Source: Alphaproteobacteria bacterium (GTDB lineage: Bacteria > Pseudomonadota > Alphaproteobacteria > SHVW01). From it: a stretch of 39,822 bases of DNA. The position numbers were made by a program, and so were the translations under genes. Under the pieces are notes generated by a model. The model was given only the letters and a program-made list of their open reading frames with translations, ran no database searches and was not told the DNA's origin. Position 1 is the stretch's first letter, and each line of letters starts with the position of its first letter. Shown piece after piece: positions 1 through 8,198 of this stretch. The stretch covers positions 1 to 39,822 of the forward strand of contig VGDO01000028.1 of NCBI GenBank assembly GCA_016869645.1. Direction: 5' to 3'.

Positions 1-101
1 GAGGTGCCGACCGGCCGCAACGGCCGTCTTGCCGCTACCGGATCGAAGGGGGATGATCGCGCTGCACGAAGACCGGTCATCCTGCCCCGAACCCATCACC
101 C

Positions 102-656
102 ATGTGCGACCCTTGGCTGAGCGACGCGCGGCTGGCGAGCCTCCTGCACTATTGGTGCGCCAAGCGGCGAACACGCGAGATGCCGGCCCGCGCCGATCTC
201 GATCCGATCGATCTCGACGGCGAGCTGTGGGCCAATCTCGCCCTGACCGAGATCGTGCCGACAGACGGACGCGAGAGGCGGCGTTTCCGGCTGTCGGGCA
301 ACGCGATCAACGTGTCGGCCGGGCTCGAACTGACCGGCCGCTACGTCGACGAGATCGCTCACGCGCCGAGCCACCGGGACCATGTGCACGGCCTTTATGA
401 CACGGCGCGGCGGGCGCGCCGGCCGGTATATTCCGACGGCATCTTCCCCGCCGGGCGCGGCCAGGTTCGACGGGAGACCAAGCGGCTGGTGTGCCCGCTT
501 TCGACCGACGGCAGGACGGTCGACACGTTCATCACGGCACAGATCTACAATCCGCTCGGGCTCAGCATTGCCGACGACGAGGAGATCCCCGGCGATTTCA
601 AGCCGGGGATCGTGCGGGTGGTCGATTGCCCGGTAGCGGCGACCGAGGTCGGGTAG
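102..656 (+). CDS. PAS_5-type PAS domain protein
   Basis: A 184-residue soluble protein with the layout of the alphaproteobacterial PAS_5 family (PF07310). An N-terminal helix around LLHYWCAKRR is followed by the M-PARADLDPID motif (about residues 27-37), then a core with the segment RFRLSGNAINVSAG and the LTGRYVDEI motif. These proteins are single PAS-like sensory modules without an attached output domain; ligands and partners are generally unknown. There is no signal peptide or membrane segment. The ATG at 102 was chosen because it leaves a complete N-terminal helix, although no convincing ribosome-binding site precedes it. The upstream 101 bases show no feature I can support. Family assignment is firm; function is not. 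Confidence 0.8.
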   Translation: MCDPWLSDARLASLLHYWCAKRRTREMPARADLDPIDLDGELWANLALTEIVPTDGRERRRFRLSGNAINVSAGLELTGRYVDEIAHAPSHRDHVHGLYDTARRARRPVYSDGIFPAGRGQVRRETKRLVCPLSTDGRTVDTFITAQIYNPLGLSIADDEEIPGDFKPGIVRVVDCPVAATEVG

Positions 657-773
657 CTCTGGCCCCAGTCGACCTGCAATTCAGCAAGTGGAGTGTCGAT
701 TATAAGACTCAACATTGAGACTCGCCCCGATGGGCGCAGCTGCTGCGGAGGGCTATTGAAAAAGGCACTGAGC

Positions 774-2648
774 ATGTCGGTCCGCGAATTCTGTACGGGA
801 GTACAGAACAATCGCGTCCTTTCGGACCTGAAGCAGGCTTGTTACGACGCGGGCATAGGCGCGGGATCAGCTGAGCAGGCATCGTGGGCCAACAGCTTGC
901 CTCGGCTCATGGGAGTTGTGCAGCTCGCAGAGCTTCCAGACAGTGTCCACATCGGGCTTGAGGTGCCGGTCCCGTATTGTAGCCAGCGGATTGATGCTGT
1001 GCTCTATGGTCACGATGAGAAAGGCCGTCCTTCGATCCTGCTCGTCGAACTGAAGCAGTGGTCCGAAGCGAAATCAGACGAAGACGGCAAGATCAACGTC
1101 GCGATGAGAGGCGGAATGGTGACGACGGCGCACCCCAGTGCTCAGGTCGACCACTATCGGCAGTACCTGAAGAACTTTGTAAGAGCGTGCCAGAACGAGC
1201 CGCCAGTACAGGTTTCTTGCTGCGTCTACGCGCACAACTACCCGCGCCGCGACGGGTCTCTATATGAGACTCAATATTCCAATGACATTGCGCGTGCGCC
1301 CATCTTCTGCATGGCCGATGCCGAGCAGCTGGCAGATTTCATGAGGACCCTGGTCGGGAACGACCATGGAGCCGAACTATTTGACAGAATGGATCGCGAG
1401 GGCCTGGGGCCGTCTCTGAGCCTCATCGAACGCGCATCGGACCTCATTCGCAGGCAAGACGTGTTCACGATGCTCGATGAGCAGATTCCAGCTATGCGAT
1501 CAATTGTCCGCGCGATGAGCCAAGCCGCTCGGCGGGAACGCAAGAGCGTCATCCTCATCAACGGAGGTCCCGGGACTGGAAAGTCCGTAATCGCCCTGGA
1601 GGCTTTCGGCCACGCACTCAGAAACAAGCAGAGCACTTTCTTCGCTACCGGCTCCTCGGCCTTCACGAATGGAATCCGAAAAATTCTTGGCCCGGACCTT
1701 GCGCCGTTCATTCGGTTCACGGACTACTTCTGGAACCATGCCGAAGACTCGATCGATGTATTGATCGTCGACGAAGCGCACCGGCTCAGGGCCAAGTCGC
1801 AGCCAAAGGTCCCGGCGGCCCAAAGGCCGACTATCTCCCAGCTCGAAGAGTTGGTCCGCGCCGCCAAGGTGACTATCCTTTTCATGGATACAAACCAGAT
1901 CATCGAACCCGACGAATGCGGCGATCCTGAGCAAGTCGCGTCGCTTGTCAAGCTGCTCGGAGTCCGATTTTCGCGCCATGAACTTCGCACTCAGTTTCGA
2001 TGTGATGGATCGGACGAGTATCTGAAGTGGGCGGACGACCTCTTTTGCCTTGGCTCAGGCGACGGGCAAGCCGTCCTGCAATGCCCCAATGCTTTCGATT
2101 TCGACGTGTTTGACTCACCGCACGACATTCTTGCGTGGGTGAGGCATATGAACCGCGTCGAGCCAAATTCCGCCAGACTAACGGCTGGCTGGTGCTGGCC
2201 GTGGTCCGACCCGCAGCCTGATGGCGAACTTGTGAACGACATTGTCATTGGCGACTTTCGATTTCCATGGGAGCTCAAGACCGGCAAGCGAGGAAAGCGC
2301 GACATTCCCGAGGCCAAGCACTGGGCGGTCGTTGCTGGCGGAGCGGAGCAAGCAGGCACCGTCTACAGCGTCCAGGGCTTCGAATTCCGCCACGTCGGCG
2401 TGATTATGGGGCCCGACCTGGTGATTCGCGACGGCAGGTGGGTAGCGAAACCGCGCGCCAACTTCCGAAACAGCATCCGCGCGAAACCTCCGGACGTAGC
2501 CTCGGTATTCATACGTCGAATCTATCGGGCCCTCTTCACCAGACCTCTTCGCAGCGCTCGCGCCTATAGCACCGACGCCGAAACGCGCGAGTTTCTGCGC
2601 TCAAGAATCATGCGCAGCTACGAACTCCCAAACTTCGAGGATCGTTGA
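774..2648 (+). CDS. PD-(D/E)xK nuclease-like / DUF2075 helicase fusion protein
   Basis: A 624-residue protein from the ATG at 774; a GTG at 693 would add 27 less convincing residues. The N-terminal third looks like a RecB/Cas4-type nuclease: D74 in QRIDAVLYG, E92 and K94 in LLVELKQW, and a following Q-x3-Y at Q124-Y128. The remainder is a superfamily 1 DUF2075 (schlafen group 3-like) helicase: Walker A GGPGTGK (264-270), Walker B VLIVDEAH with DEAH at 333-336, an arginine-containing TQFRC segment near 406, and a motif resembling V/VI, YSVQGFEFRHVGVI, near 531. Predicted role is nucleic-acid cleavage coupled to ATP-driven translocation; defence against foreign DNA or repair are both possible. 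The surrounding DNA is less GC-rich than the window average, suggesting acquisition. Helicase confidence is high, nuclease assignment moderate, biological role unknown. Confidence 0.85.
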   Translation: MSVREFCTGVQNNRVLSDLKQACYDAGIGAGSAEQASWANSLPRLMGVVQLAELPDSVHIGLEVPVPYCSQRIDAVLYGHDEKGRPSILLVELKQWSEAKSDEDGKINVAMRGGMVTTAHPSAQVDHYRQYLKNFVRACQNEPPVQVSCCVYAHNYPRRDGSLYETQYSNDIARAPIFCMADAEQLADFMRTLVGNDHGAELFDRMDREGLGPSLSLIERASDLIRRQDVFTMLDEQIPAMRSIVRAMSQAARRERKSVILINGGPGTGKSVIALEAFGHALRNKQSTFFATGSSAFTNGIRKILGPDLAPFIRFTDYFWNHAEDSIDVLIVDEAHRLRAKSQPKVPAAQRPTISQLEELVRAAKVTILFMDTNQIIEPDECGDPEQVASLVKLLGVRFSRHELRTQFRCDGSDEYLKWADDLFCLGSGDGQAVLQCPNAFDFDVFDSPHDILAWVRHMNRVEPNSARLTAGWCWPWSDPQPDGELVNDIVIGDFRFPWELKTGKRGKRDIPEAKHWAVVAGGAEQAGTVYSVQGFEFRHVGVIMGPDLVIRDGRWVAKPRANFRNSIRAKPPDVASVFIRRIYRALFTRPLRSARAYSTDAETREFLRSRIMRSYELPNFEDR

Positions 2649-2758
2649 CGTGCTTTCACTCCAAGCATGCGTCCGCGTGAACAAGCAGAAACCGCGATGG
2701 CCCACACGAGGCATGCCGCCGAGACGTCGACCGCTATTGATCCGGAGTGCAGGAGTGT

Positions 2759-3001
2759 ATGATCGCGCCCATGACGAAACTGCTCGGTAGAGTCTTGGAC
2801 CTTGCTCGCAAATTGCCGCCGGAAGATCAGAATGACATCGCGCGGACAATCCTGCAGCTCGCAGGGTCGGATGATTCCGATTCTGCTGCATTGTCGCCCG
2901 ACAAGCGCGAGGCGATTTGCAGCTCCAAGGCGGCAGCAGCGCACGGCGAATTCGCTTCGGACGAGGTGGTTCGCGCAGAATGGGCAATGCGCGGCCTATG
3001 A
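2759..3001 (+). CDS. ParD/RelB-like antitoxin
   Basis: A predicted 80-residue acidic protein resembling the small antitoxins paired with ParE/RelE toxins in alphaproteobacteria. Its N-terminus is helical (MTKLLGRVLDLARKLPPE) and the tail has the charged pattern SPDKREAICSSKAAAAHGEF, typical of the toxin-binding region. It ends in the ATGA overlap at 2998-3001 with the toxin reading frame, the usual translational coupling. An AGGAG sequence lies three bases before the ATG at 2759; GTG at 2747 and ATG at 2771 are alternative starts. It would neutralise the toxin and probably autoregulate, but the partner toxin is now broken, so it may be an orphan antitoxin. Confidence 0.7.
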   Translation: MIAPMTKLLGRVLDLARKLPPEDQNDIARTILQLAGSDDSDSAALSPDKREAICSSKAAAAHGEFASDEVVRAEWAMRGL

Positions 3002-3317
3002 GGCTGCGCCATACGGCTCCTGCACTTGCCGACCTCGCAGCAGTCCCGGACTAGATGGCAGAGCGTTCATCACACGCCGCCCAGCGCATGCAGGCTCGAG
3101 TTCGATTGGTCGCCGATCTCTTGCTTCAATTCCCCCTCATCGTCGCACAAACCGACGAGCCCAGCATTCGGCGCGTTACGACAACCCCTATCCCAACCTC
3201 ATCTGCTACAAGGTGGCGGGCAATGACATCGTCATTCACGTGGTGCGGCATGGCGCGCGCAATTATCAGACAACCAGCGCTCGACTTGAGCGCCGAAGCT
3301 CTCTGCAATCAGCGTGA
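2998..3317 (+). pseudogene. decayed ParE/RelE-type toxin
   Basis: The reading frame opens at the ATGA overlap and encodes MRLRHTAPALADLAAVPD, a recognisable ParE N-terminus, then meets TAG at 3052-3054. The same frame continues with MAERSSHAAQRMQARV and TDEPSIRRV, matching the ParE middle; the amber stands where the family usually has a tyrosine before the A-E-R segment. Near 3183 the homology moves to another frame, NPYPNLICYKVAGNDIVIHV then RHGARNY, which is the ParE C-terminus. Adding one A to the AA run near 3183 would restore continuity. Two independent lesions argue for a genuine pseudogene rather than one sequencing error. The shifted frame runs to a stop at 3317; the ancestral gene probably ended earlier. 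Confidence 0.75.
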
Positions 3318-3343
3318 ATCGCGAGCCTAGGAGTCATTGACCA

Positions 3344-4279
3344 ATGAACATCGTCATCTTCGGCACCGGGGCTGTCGGCGGCTATTTCGGCGCGCGGCTG
3401 GCCGCCGCCGGAAATCGCGTCAGCTTCGTGGCGCGTGGCGCGCAGCTCGAGGGACTGCGCCGGAACGGGTTGCGCATCGTCAGCCCCAAGGGCGATCTGC
3501 ATCTCCCCAAGGTCGAGGCCTCGGACGATCCCGCCGCGTTCGGCAAGGCCGACATCGTGCTGTTCTGTGTCAAGCTCTACGACACCGAGGAGGTGGCGCG
3601 GAAGCTGGCGCCGCTGCTCCACGCCGACACGGCGGTCGTGTCGCTGCAGAACGGCGTCGACAGCGAGGAGCGCGTCGCCGCCATCATCGGCAAGAAGCAT
3701 GTCGCGGGCGGGCTCGCCTACATCTTCGCCCAGATCGACGGGCCGGGCGTGATCCGTCACAACAACCAGATCCACAAGATCATCATCGGCGAGCTCGACG
3801 GCTCCCGCTCGGCGCGCCTCACCGCCTTCGTCGAGGCGTGCAAGAAATCCGGCTTCGACGCCGAGCTGAGCCAGGACATCGACACGGCGATCTGGTCCAA
3901 ATTCGTGTTCCTCGCGTCGCTCGCCGCCATGACCGGCCTCACCCGCCAGCCGATCGGGGCCATCCTCGCCGATGCCGATCTGCGCGAGATGATGCGCGAT
4001 GCGATCGCCGAGGTGGCCGCCGTCGCCAAGGCCAAGGGCCTTAAGCTGGCACCGGACGCGGTCGAGAAGGGCATGGCGTTCGCTGCGACCCTGCCGCCGG
4101 CCTCCAAGGCATCGCTCGCCTTCGATCTCGACAAGGGGAACCGGATCGAGATCGAGGGGCTGTCGGGCGTGGTGGTCAGAACGGGACGCAGCCTCGGCGT
4201 GCCGACGCCGGTCCATCGCGCGGCCTATGCGGCGCTCAAGCCATTCGCCGGCGGCACACCCAAGAGCCAGCCGGCATGA
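3344..4279 (+). CDS. 2-dehydropantoate 2-reductase family protein (PanE/ApbA)
   Basis: A 311-residue cytosolic NADPH-dependent reductase of the ketopantoate reductase fold. The Rossmann motif GTGAVGGYFGARLA is at residues 7-20. SLQNGVD supplies the conserved asparagine, WSKF carries the lysine expected at the active site, and GNRIEIEGLSG carries the acidic residue of the C-terminal domain. Length matches the family. AGGAG lies ten bases before the ATG. It overlaps the RraA-like gene by ATGA (4276-4279), indicating co-expression. True PanE makes pantoate for coenzyme A, but large alphaproteobacterial genomes hold many paralogues acting on other 2-oxo acids. The pairing with an RraA-like gene rather than panB/panC favours a catabolic paralogue. 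Confidence 0.85.
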   Translation: MNIVIFGTGAVGGYFGARLAAAGNRVSFVARGAQLEGLRRNGLRIVSPKGDLHLPKVEASDDPAAFGKADIVLFCVKLYDTEEVARKLAPLLHADTAVVSLQNGVDSEERVAAIIGKKHVAGGLAYIFAQIDGPGVIRHNNQIHKIIIGELDGSRSARLTAFVEACKKSGFDAELSQDIDTAIWSKFVFLASLAAMTGLTRQPIGAILADADLREMMRDAIAEVAAVAKAKGLKLAPDAVEKGMAFAATLPPASKASLAFDLDKGNRIEIEGLSGVVVRTGRSLGVPTPVHRAAYAALKPFAGGTPKSQPA

Positions 4280-4947
4280 GCTTCGTCATCAATCCGATGC
4301 CGCCTCAGCTCTCCGCTGCGGTCATCGCCAAGCTGAACCAGGCCGAGACGGCCACGATCGGCCATACCCGCCATTGGGGCTTCATGGACCGGCGCATCCA
4401 AGCGGTCATTCCGACCGTGCGGATCGCCGGCACGGCGATCACGCTGCAATTGCCGGCACAGGATTCGGCTCTGCTTCACCACGCACTCGGCCTGGTCCGG
4501 CCGGGCGACGTGCTGGTGATCGACCGGCTCGGCGACGACAAGCATGCCTGCGTCGGCGGGGTGGTGGCGCTCGCCGCCAAGCTGGCCGGTGTCGCCGCCG
4601 CCGTCATCGACGGGCCGGCGACCGATTTCAGCGAGATCCGCGACTGCGGCTTCCCAGTCTGGTGCCGTGGACCCTCGCCGATCACGACGCGCGCCTATGC
4701 GCTGGGCGGCGCCCTCAATAAGCCCGCGTCGTGCGGTGGCGTCACGGTCAGCCCTGGCGACGCGGTGCTGCTCGACGAGAATGGTGTGCTTGTCCTGCCG
4801 CCCGGCGAAGCCGAGGCCGTCGCCGACGCCGCGATTGCGCGCCAGGCGCTGACCGCCGAGCGGGTCGAGCGCGTCAAGCGCGGCGAGAAGCTCGGCGATA
4901 TCTCCGGCGCCAGCGCCAAGATCGCCGCGGCGATGAAGGGCGCGTAA
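4276..4947 (+). CDS. RraA family protein (HMG-aldolase-like) with altered active-site motif
   Basis: A 223-residue protein of the RraA/4-hydroxy-4-methyl-2-oxoglutarate aldolase family. Recognisable blocks are GDVLVIDRLGDDKHACVGG (77-95), the following ALAAKLAGVAAAVIDG, and FPVWCRGPSPITTRA. In characterised aldolases the segment after VxDG reads approximately G-A-V-R-D, where the Arg-Asp pair is catalytic. Here it reads DGPATD, with T116 in place of Arg and D117 retained. Retro-aldol activity is therefore doubtful, and another carboxylate reaction or a binding role is possible. It is translationally coupled to the upstream reductase and ends 13 bases from the converging MFS gene. Older databases misname this family as a menaquinone methyltransferase. 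Confidence 0.85.
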   Translation: MSFVINPMPPQLSAAVIAKLNQAETATIGHTRHWGFMDRRIQAVIPTVRIAGTAITLQLPAQDSALLHHALGLVRPGDVLVIDRLGDDKHACVGGVVALAAKLAGVAAAVIDGPATDFSEIRDCGFPVWCRGPSPITTRAYALGGALNKPASCGGVTVSPGDAVLLDENGVLVLPPGEAEAVADAAIARQALTAERVERVKRGEKLGDISGASAKIAAAMKGA

Positions 4948-4960
4948 GCCGCCCAGCCAA

Positions 4961-6364
4961 CTACCTTCCCTGTCGACCAGTGCGGCGCAGCAGCACGCCC
5001 ATCAGCGCGGCGGCAAGCGCGCCCGGCACGAGGCTTGCCGGCACCCAGATCGCCGCACGCGCGATCCCGTTGAAGTCCGCGTCAATGGAAAATCCCGCAG
5101 TATTCGCTGCAAGCCCCGCAAGCGCTGCGCCCAGCGCCATGCCGGTCTGCTGCACGATGGCGATCGAGGACGCGGCAACGTCCTCTTCGCCCGGCCTCGC
5201 CTCACCCATGATGCGCTGCATGGTGAATGCCCAGGTCACGCCGATGCCGATGCCGATCAGCGCGATGGCATGGACGATGGCCAGTAAGGGCCCGGACGAA
5301 ATCAGGGCGGCGATGCCGGCCAATCCAGCGGCCATGGCCACCGGGCCCGCAATGATCAAGCGCGCGGACCACGCGCCGGATAGGCCGGCAACCGCAAGGG
5401 CCGCAATGGACCATGCCATCGAGGCGCCCGCGACGGCGTAGCCCGCAGTCAAGGAATCGAGCCCGTGCAGCCGCTGCAGAAAGATCGGGACGTAGATCTG
5501 CAGCGGATTGAAGGCGAGGCATACCAGCAGAACGATCCAGAGGCCTGCGCCAGTTGCCGTATTGAGCGCGAACGCATCGCTCGGCAGCAACGGCACCGTC
5601 GCGCGGCGATCGAGCCGGAGCATGACGGCGAGCGCAGCGAGCGCGACCATGATCTGCGATGCTTTCGCCACTGGCGTCTCGACCACCGCAGCGAACGACA
5701 TGGCGGCGATCGCCAGGCAGACAAGAGCGACGCGGCCTGCAGGCACGCGCGGGAGCGCGGCGACGCCGGACTGCGTGACCGGCAGTCCGGCCCAGGCACC
5801 GATCGCCAGCATGCCTGCCAGGACCGTCACGACATAGAAGGCGCCGCGCCAGATCCCCAACGCGGCGAAGATGCCGCCTACCAACGGGCCAACCACGATC
5901 GAAACGGTCCACACCACGGAAATCATGCCGAAGACGCGCGGCCACAGCACCGCGGGAAACGTGCCGCGCACGAGCACGTAGGCGACCGCCGCCAGCACGC
6001 CGCCGCCGAAGCCCTGGACGAATCGGCCCGCAATCACCACGCCCATCGACGGCGCGACGGCGCATAGCAAGGTGCCTGCGCAGAAGATGACCGCGCCCAC
6101 GCAGAAGGCGCGCGAGGGGCCGGTCACCGCCGAGAGCAGACTGCTGCAAGTGGCAGCGATGATGGAGGACGCCAGGAACGCCGTGCTGGGCCAGCTCATC
6201 AGCGGCGCCCCGCCGACTTCACCGACGATGCTCGGCAGAACTGTCGCCACGAGAAGAACGTTCATCGAGTGCAGGAGCACCCCGCCCAGGATCATGGCGA
6301 GGGCCGGCAACCATTCAAGCTTGAAAAGCGCCAGCCAGCCGACGTCCGTGGTGTCGCCGCTCAT
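4961..6364 (-). CDS. MFS transporter
   Basis: A 467-residue integral membrane protein with about 12-14 hydrophobic segments and the major facilitator pattern. RFVQGFGGGVLAAVAYVLVR resembles the conserved segment around transmembrane helices 4-5 of drug:proton antiporters, and the GPLVGG segment after TVSIVV resembles motif C. Both halves are present, so the protein is complete. It starts 15 bases after the TRAP permease gene dctM on the same strand, so it is likely cotranscribed at the end of dctPQM. Substrate cannot be read from sequence; multidrug efflux is the family default, while context suggests an organic acid or aromatic compound. The start at 6364 has only a weak ribosome-binding site. 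Confidence 0.85.
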   Translation of the reverse strand: MSGDTTDVGWLALFKLEWLPALAMILGGVLLHSMNVLLVATVLPSIVGEVGGAPLMSWPSTAFLASSIIAATCSSLLSAVTGPSRAFCVGAVIFCAGTLLCAVAPSMGVVIAGRFVQGFGGGVLAAVAYVLVRGTFPAVLWPRVFGMISVVWTVSIVVGPLVGGIFAALGIWRGAFYVVTVLAGMLAIGAWAGLPVTQSGVAALPRVPAGRVALVCLAIAAMSFAAVVETPVAKASQIMVALAALAVMLRLDRRATVPLLPSDAFALNTATGAGLWIVLLVCLAFNPLQIYVPIFLQRLHGLDSLTAGYAVAGASMAWSIAALAVAGLSGAWSARLIIAGPVAMAAGLAGIAALISSGPLLAIVHAIALIGIGIGVTWAFTMQRIMGEARPGEEDVAASSIAIVQQTGMALGAALAGLAANTAGFSIDADFNGIARAAIWVPASLVPGALAAALMGVLLRRTGRQGR

Positions 6365-6379
6365 CGTGGGAACTGGCGC

Positions 6380-7663
6380 CTAGGCCGGTCCCAGGACCAG
6401 CTCGGGCAGCCAGAGCGAGAAGCCGGGCACGTAGGTGACGATGAGCAAGACGATGATGAGCGGGATCAGCATGGGCAGGATCGCGATCGTCACCTTCTCG
6501 AACGGAACGCGCGTCACCTCCGAGACGACGTAAAGCCCGATGCCCATGGGCGGCGTGGCGATGCCGATCAGCAGCGCCATCTGGATGATGATGCCGAAAT
6601 GCACCCGGTCGATACCGTAGGCGTCGATCACCGGCAGCAGGATCGGCACGAGAATGAGCTTGGCCGGCACGCCCTCGACGAAGCAGCCGATGATCAGGAG
6701 GAAGACGAGCAGCAACGCCAGGAAGACCGGCTTGTCGTCGGTCACGAAGAGCATGACATCGGCGAGCTTCTGCGGCGCCTGCTCGATGGCGAGCAGCCAG
6801 CCCATGACCGTCGAGAAGCCGATAATGACCATGACGACGGTCGTGGTCAGCACCGTGTTGGTGAGCGCCTGCCAGATGTGGTCCCAGGAGAGCTGCCGGT
6901 ACCAGGCGCCGACCGCGGCGACGTAGACGCAGGCGAGCACGCCGGCCTCGGTCGCGGTGGTGAAGCCGGTGAGGATGGCGCCCAGGATGATCGCCGGCGC
7001 CACCAGCGCGGTGATGCCGTGCCGCGCGCTGGCGATCACCTCGGCAAGCGTCGCGCGCGGCTGGTGCGGAAAGTCGCGCCGCGTCGCGACGATGCGGTTG
7101 TAGATCATCAGCGACAGGCCGACCAGCACGCCGGGCAGGAAGCCGGCCATGAACAGGCGCGCGACCGAGGTGTTCGACAGGTAGGCATAGACCACGAGGC
7201 CGACCGAGGGCGGGATGAGCGGCCCGACCATCGAAGAGGCGACCGTCATTGCCGCGGCGAAGTCCGCGGGGTACCCGCGGTCGCGCATCGCCTTGACCTC
7301 GATCTGTCCCAGGCCTGCGATGTCGGCGACCGCCGTGCCGTTGACGCCGGCAAAGATCATCGAGCCCAGCACGTTGACCTGGGCAAGACCGGCGCGAAAG
7401 TGGCCGACCAGAGCATTGGCGAAGTTGAAGATCCTATCGGTCATCCCCAGCACATTCATCAGGTTGCCGGCGAGGATGAAGAACGGCACGGCGAGCAGCG
7501 AGGCGTTGTCGACACCCTCGAGCACCTGCTGCGGCACGATGTAGAGGCCGTCGGCATAGCCGGCGTAGATCAGCGCCACGACGACCGAGCCGCCGACCGC
7601 CATGGCGACCGGCACGCGCACGAGCATGAGGGTGACGAAGGCGAAGAACAGAACCGTCGTCAT
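6380..7663 (-). CDS. dctM: TRAP transporter large permease (DctM)
   Basis: A 427-residue membrane subunit of a tripartite ATP-independent periplasmic transporter, with roughly a dozen transmembrane segments. Typical DctM blocks include VPFFILAGNLMN, MIFAGVNGTAVADIAGLG, SSMVGPLIPPSVGLVVYAY and MGIGLYVV. It couples sodium or proton movement to uptake of substrate delivered by DctP. It follows dctQ by 19 bases and precedes the MFS gene by 15, in an apparent dctP-dctQ-dctM-MFS operon. Full length, no lesion seen. Confidence 0.95.
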   Translation of the reverse strand: MTTVLFFAFVTLMLVRVPVAMAVGGSVVVALIYAGYADGLYIVPQQVLEGVDNASLLAVPFFILAGNLMNVLGMTDRIFNFANALVGHFRAGLAQVNVLGSMIFAGVNGTAVADIAGLGQIEVKAMRDRGYPADFAAAMTVASSMVGPLIPPSVGLVVYAYLSNTSVARLFMAGFLPGVLVGLSLMIYNRIVATRRDFPHQPRATLAEVIASARHGITALVAPAIILGAILTGFTTATEAGVLACVYVAAVGAWYRQLSWDHIWQALTNTVLTTTVVMVIIGFSTVMGWLLAIEQAPQKLADVMLFVTDDKPVFLALLLVFLLIIGCFVEGVPAKLILVPILLPVIDAYGIDRVHFGIIIQMALLIGIATPPMGIGLYVVSEVTRVPFEKVTIAILPMLIPLIIVLLIVTYVPGFSLWLPELVLGPA

Positions 7664-7682
7664 TGCCGACCGCGCCTGAGCG

Positions 7683-8198
7683 TCATTCCGGCACGCTCGC
7701 CACGTGGCGACGCTCGGGCGCGCCGGCGAGCGCCCGGAAAAGGTCGACCACGAAGTGAACCAGGATCAGCAGCACCGACAGGAACAGCGGCACCGACATC
7801 CAGTAGCGCTGGAGCGGAATGAGCTCCATGTCGCCGACCTGGGACGACAGCGTGCGCGGCGCCTCCACGACCATCAGGGTCATGAGCGCGATGATGAGCG
7901 CGTCCGAGAACAACCGCGTCGCATGCAGGGCCTTGGGGCCGAGCAGCTCGACGAAGTACTCGACCGTGATGTCCTTGGCGCGCCGGTAGATGACGAAGAA
8001 GGCAAAGAACGTCATCCACACGAAGAGCAGCAAGGTCCAGGGCCAGACGAAAGTGATGCTGATGTCGAAGATACCGCGCCAGAAGATGTTGACGGCATTG
8101 AACAGTAGCATCAGCCCCAGACAGACATTGGCGAGGAACAGGAAGGCCCGCTCGATCGCCCCCAGCGCCTGCTCGACGGCGTCGAGCGCCCCCTTCAC
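7683..8198 (-). CDS. dctQ: TRAP transporter small permease (DctQ)
   Basis: A 171-residue protein with four predicted membrane helices, for example LFLANVCLGLMLLFNAVNIF and TLLLFVWMTFFAFFVIYRR, the size and topology of DctQ subunits. The R-R-A-K segment after the second helix is typical. It joins DctM to form the membrane complex. The start overlaps the stop of dctP by ATGA (8195-8198), so translation is coupled. Confidence 0.92.
   Translation of the reverse strand: MKGALDAVEQALGAIERAFLFLANVCLGLMLLFNAVNIFWRGIFDISITFVWPWTLLLFVWMTFFAFFVIYRRAKDITVEYFVELLGPKALHATRLFSDALIIALMTLMVVEAPRTLSSQVGDMELIPLQRYWMSVPLFLSVLLILVHFVVDLFRALAGAPERRHVASVPE

Noticed and set aside
2802..3317. 171-codon plus-strand frame as an independent gene
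   Set aside because: Its first two thirds are an off-frame reading of the antitoxin and toxin; only the last part is the displaced toxin C-terminus.
6269..7822. 517-codon plus-strand open frame across the TRAP genes
   Set aside because: Highly charged, Asp/Arg/His/Gly-rich antisense translation of DctM and MFS; no family resemblance.
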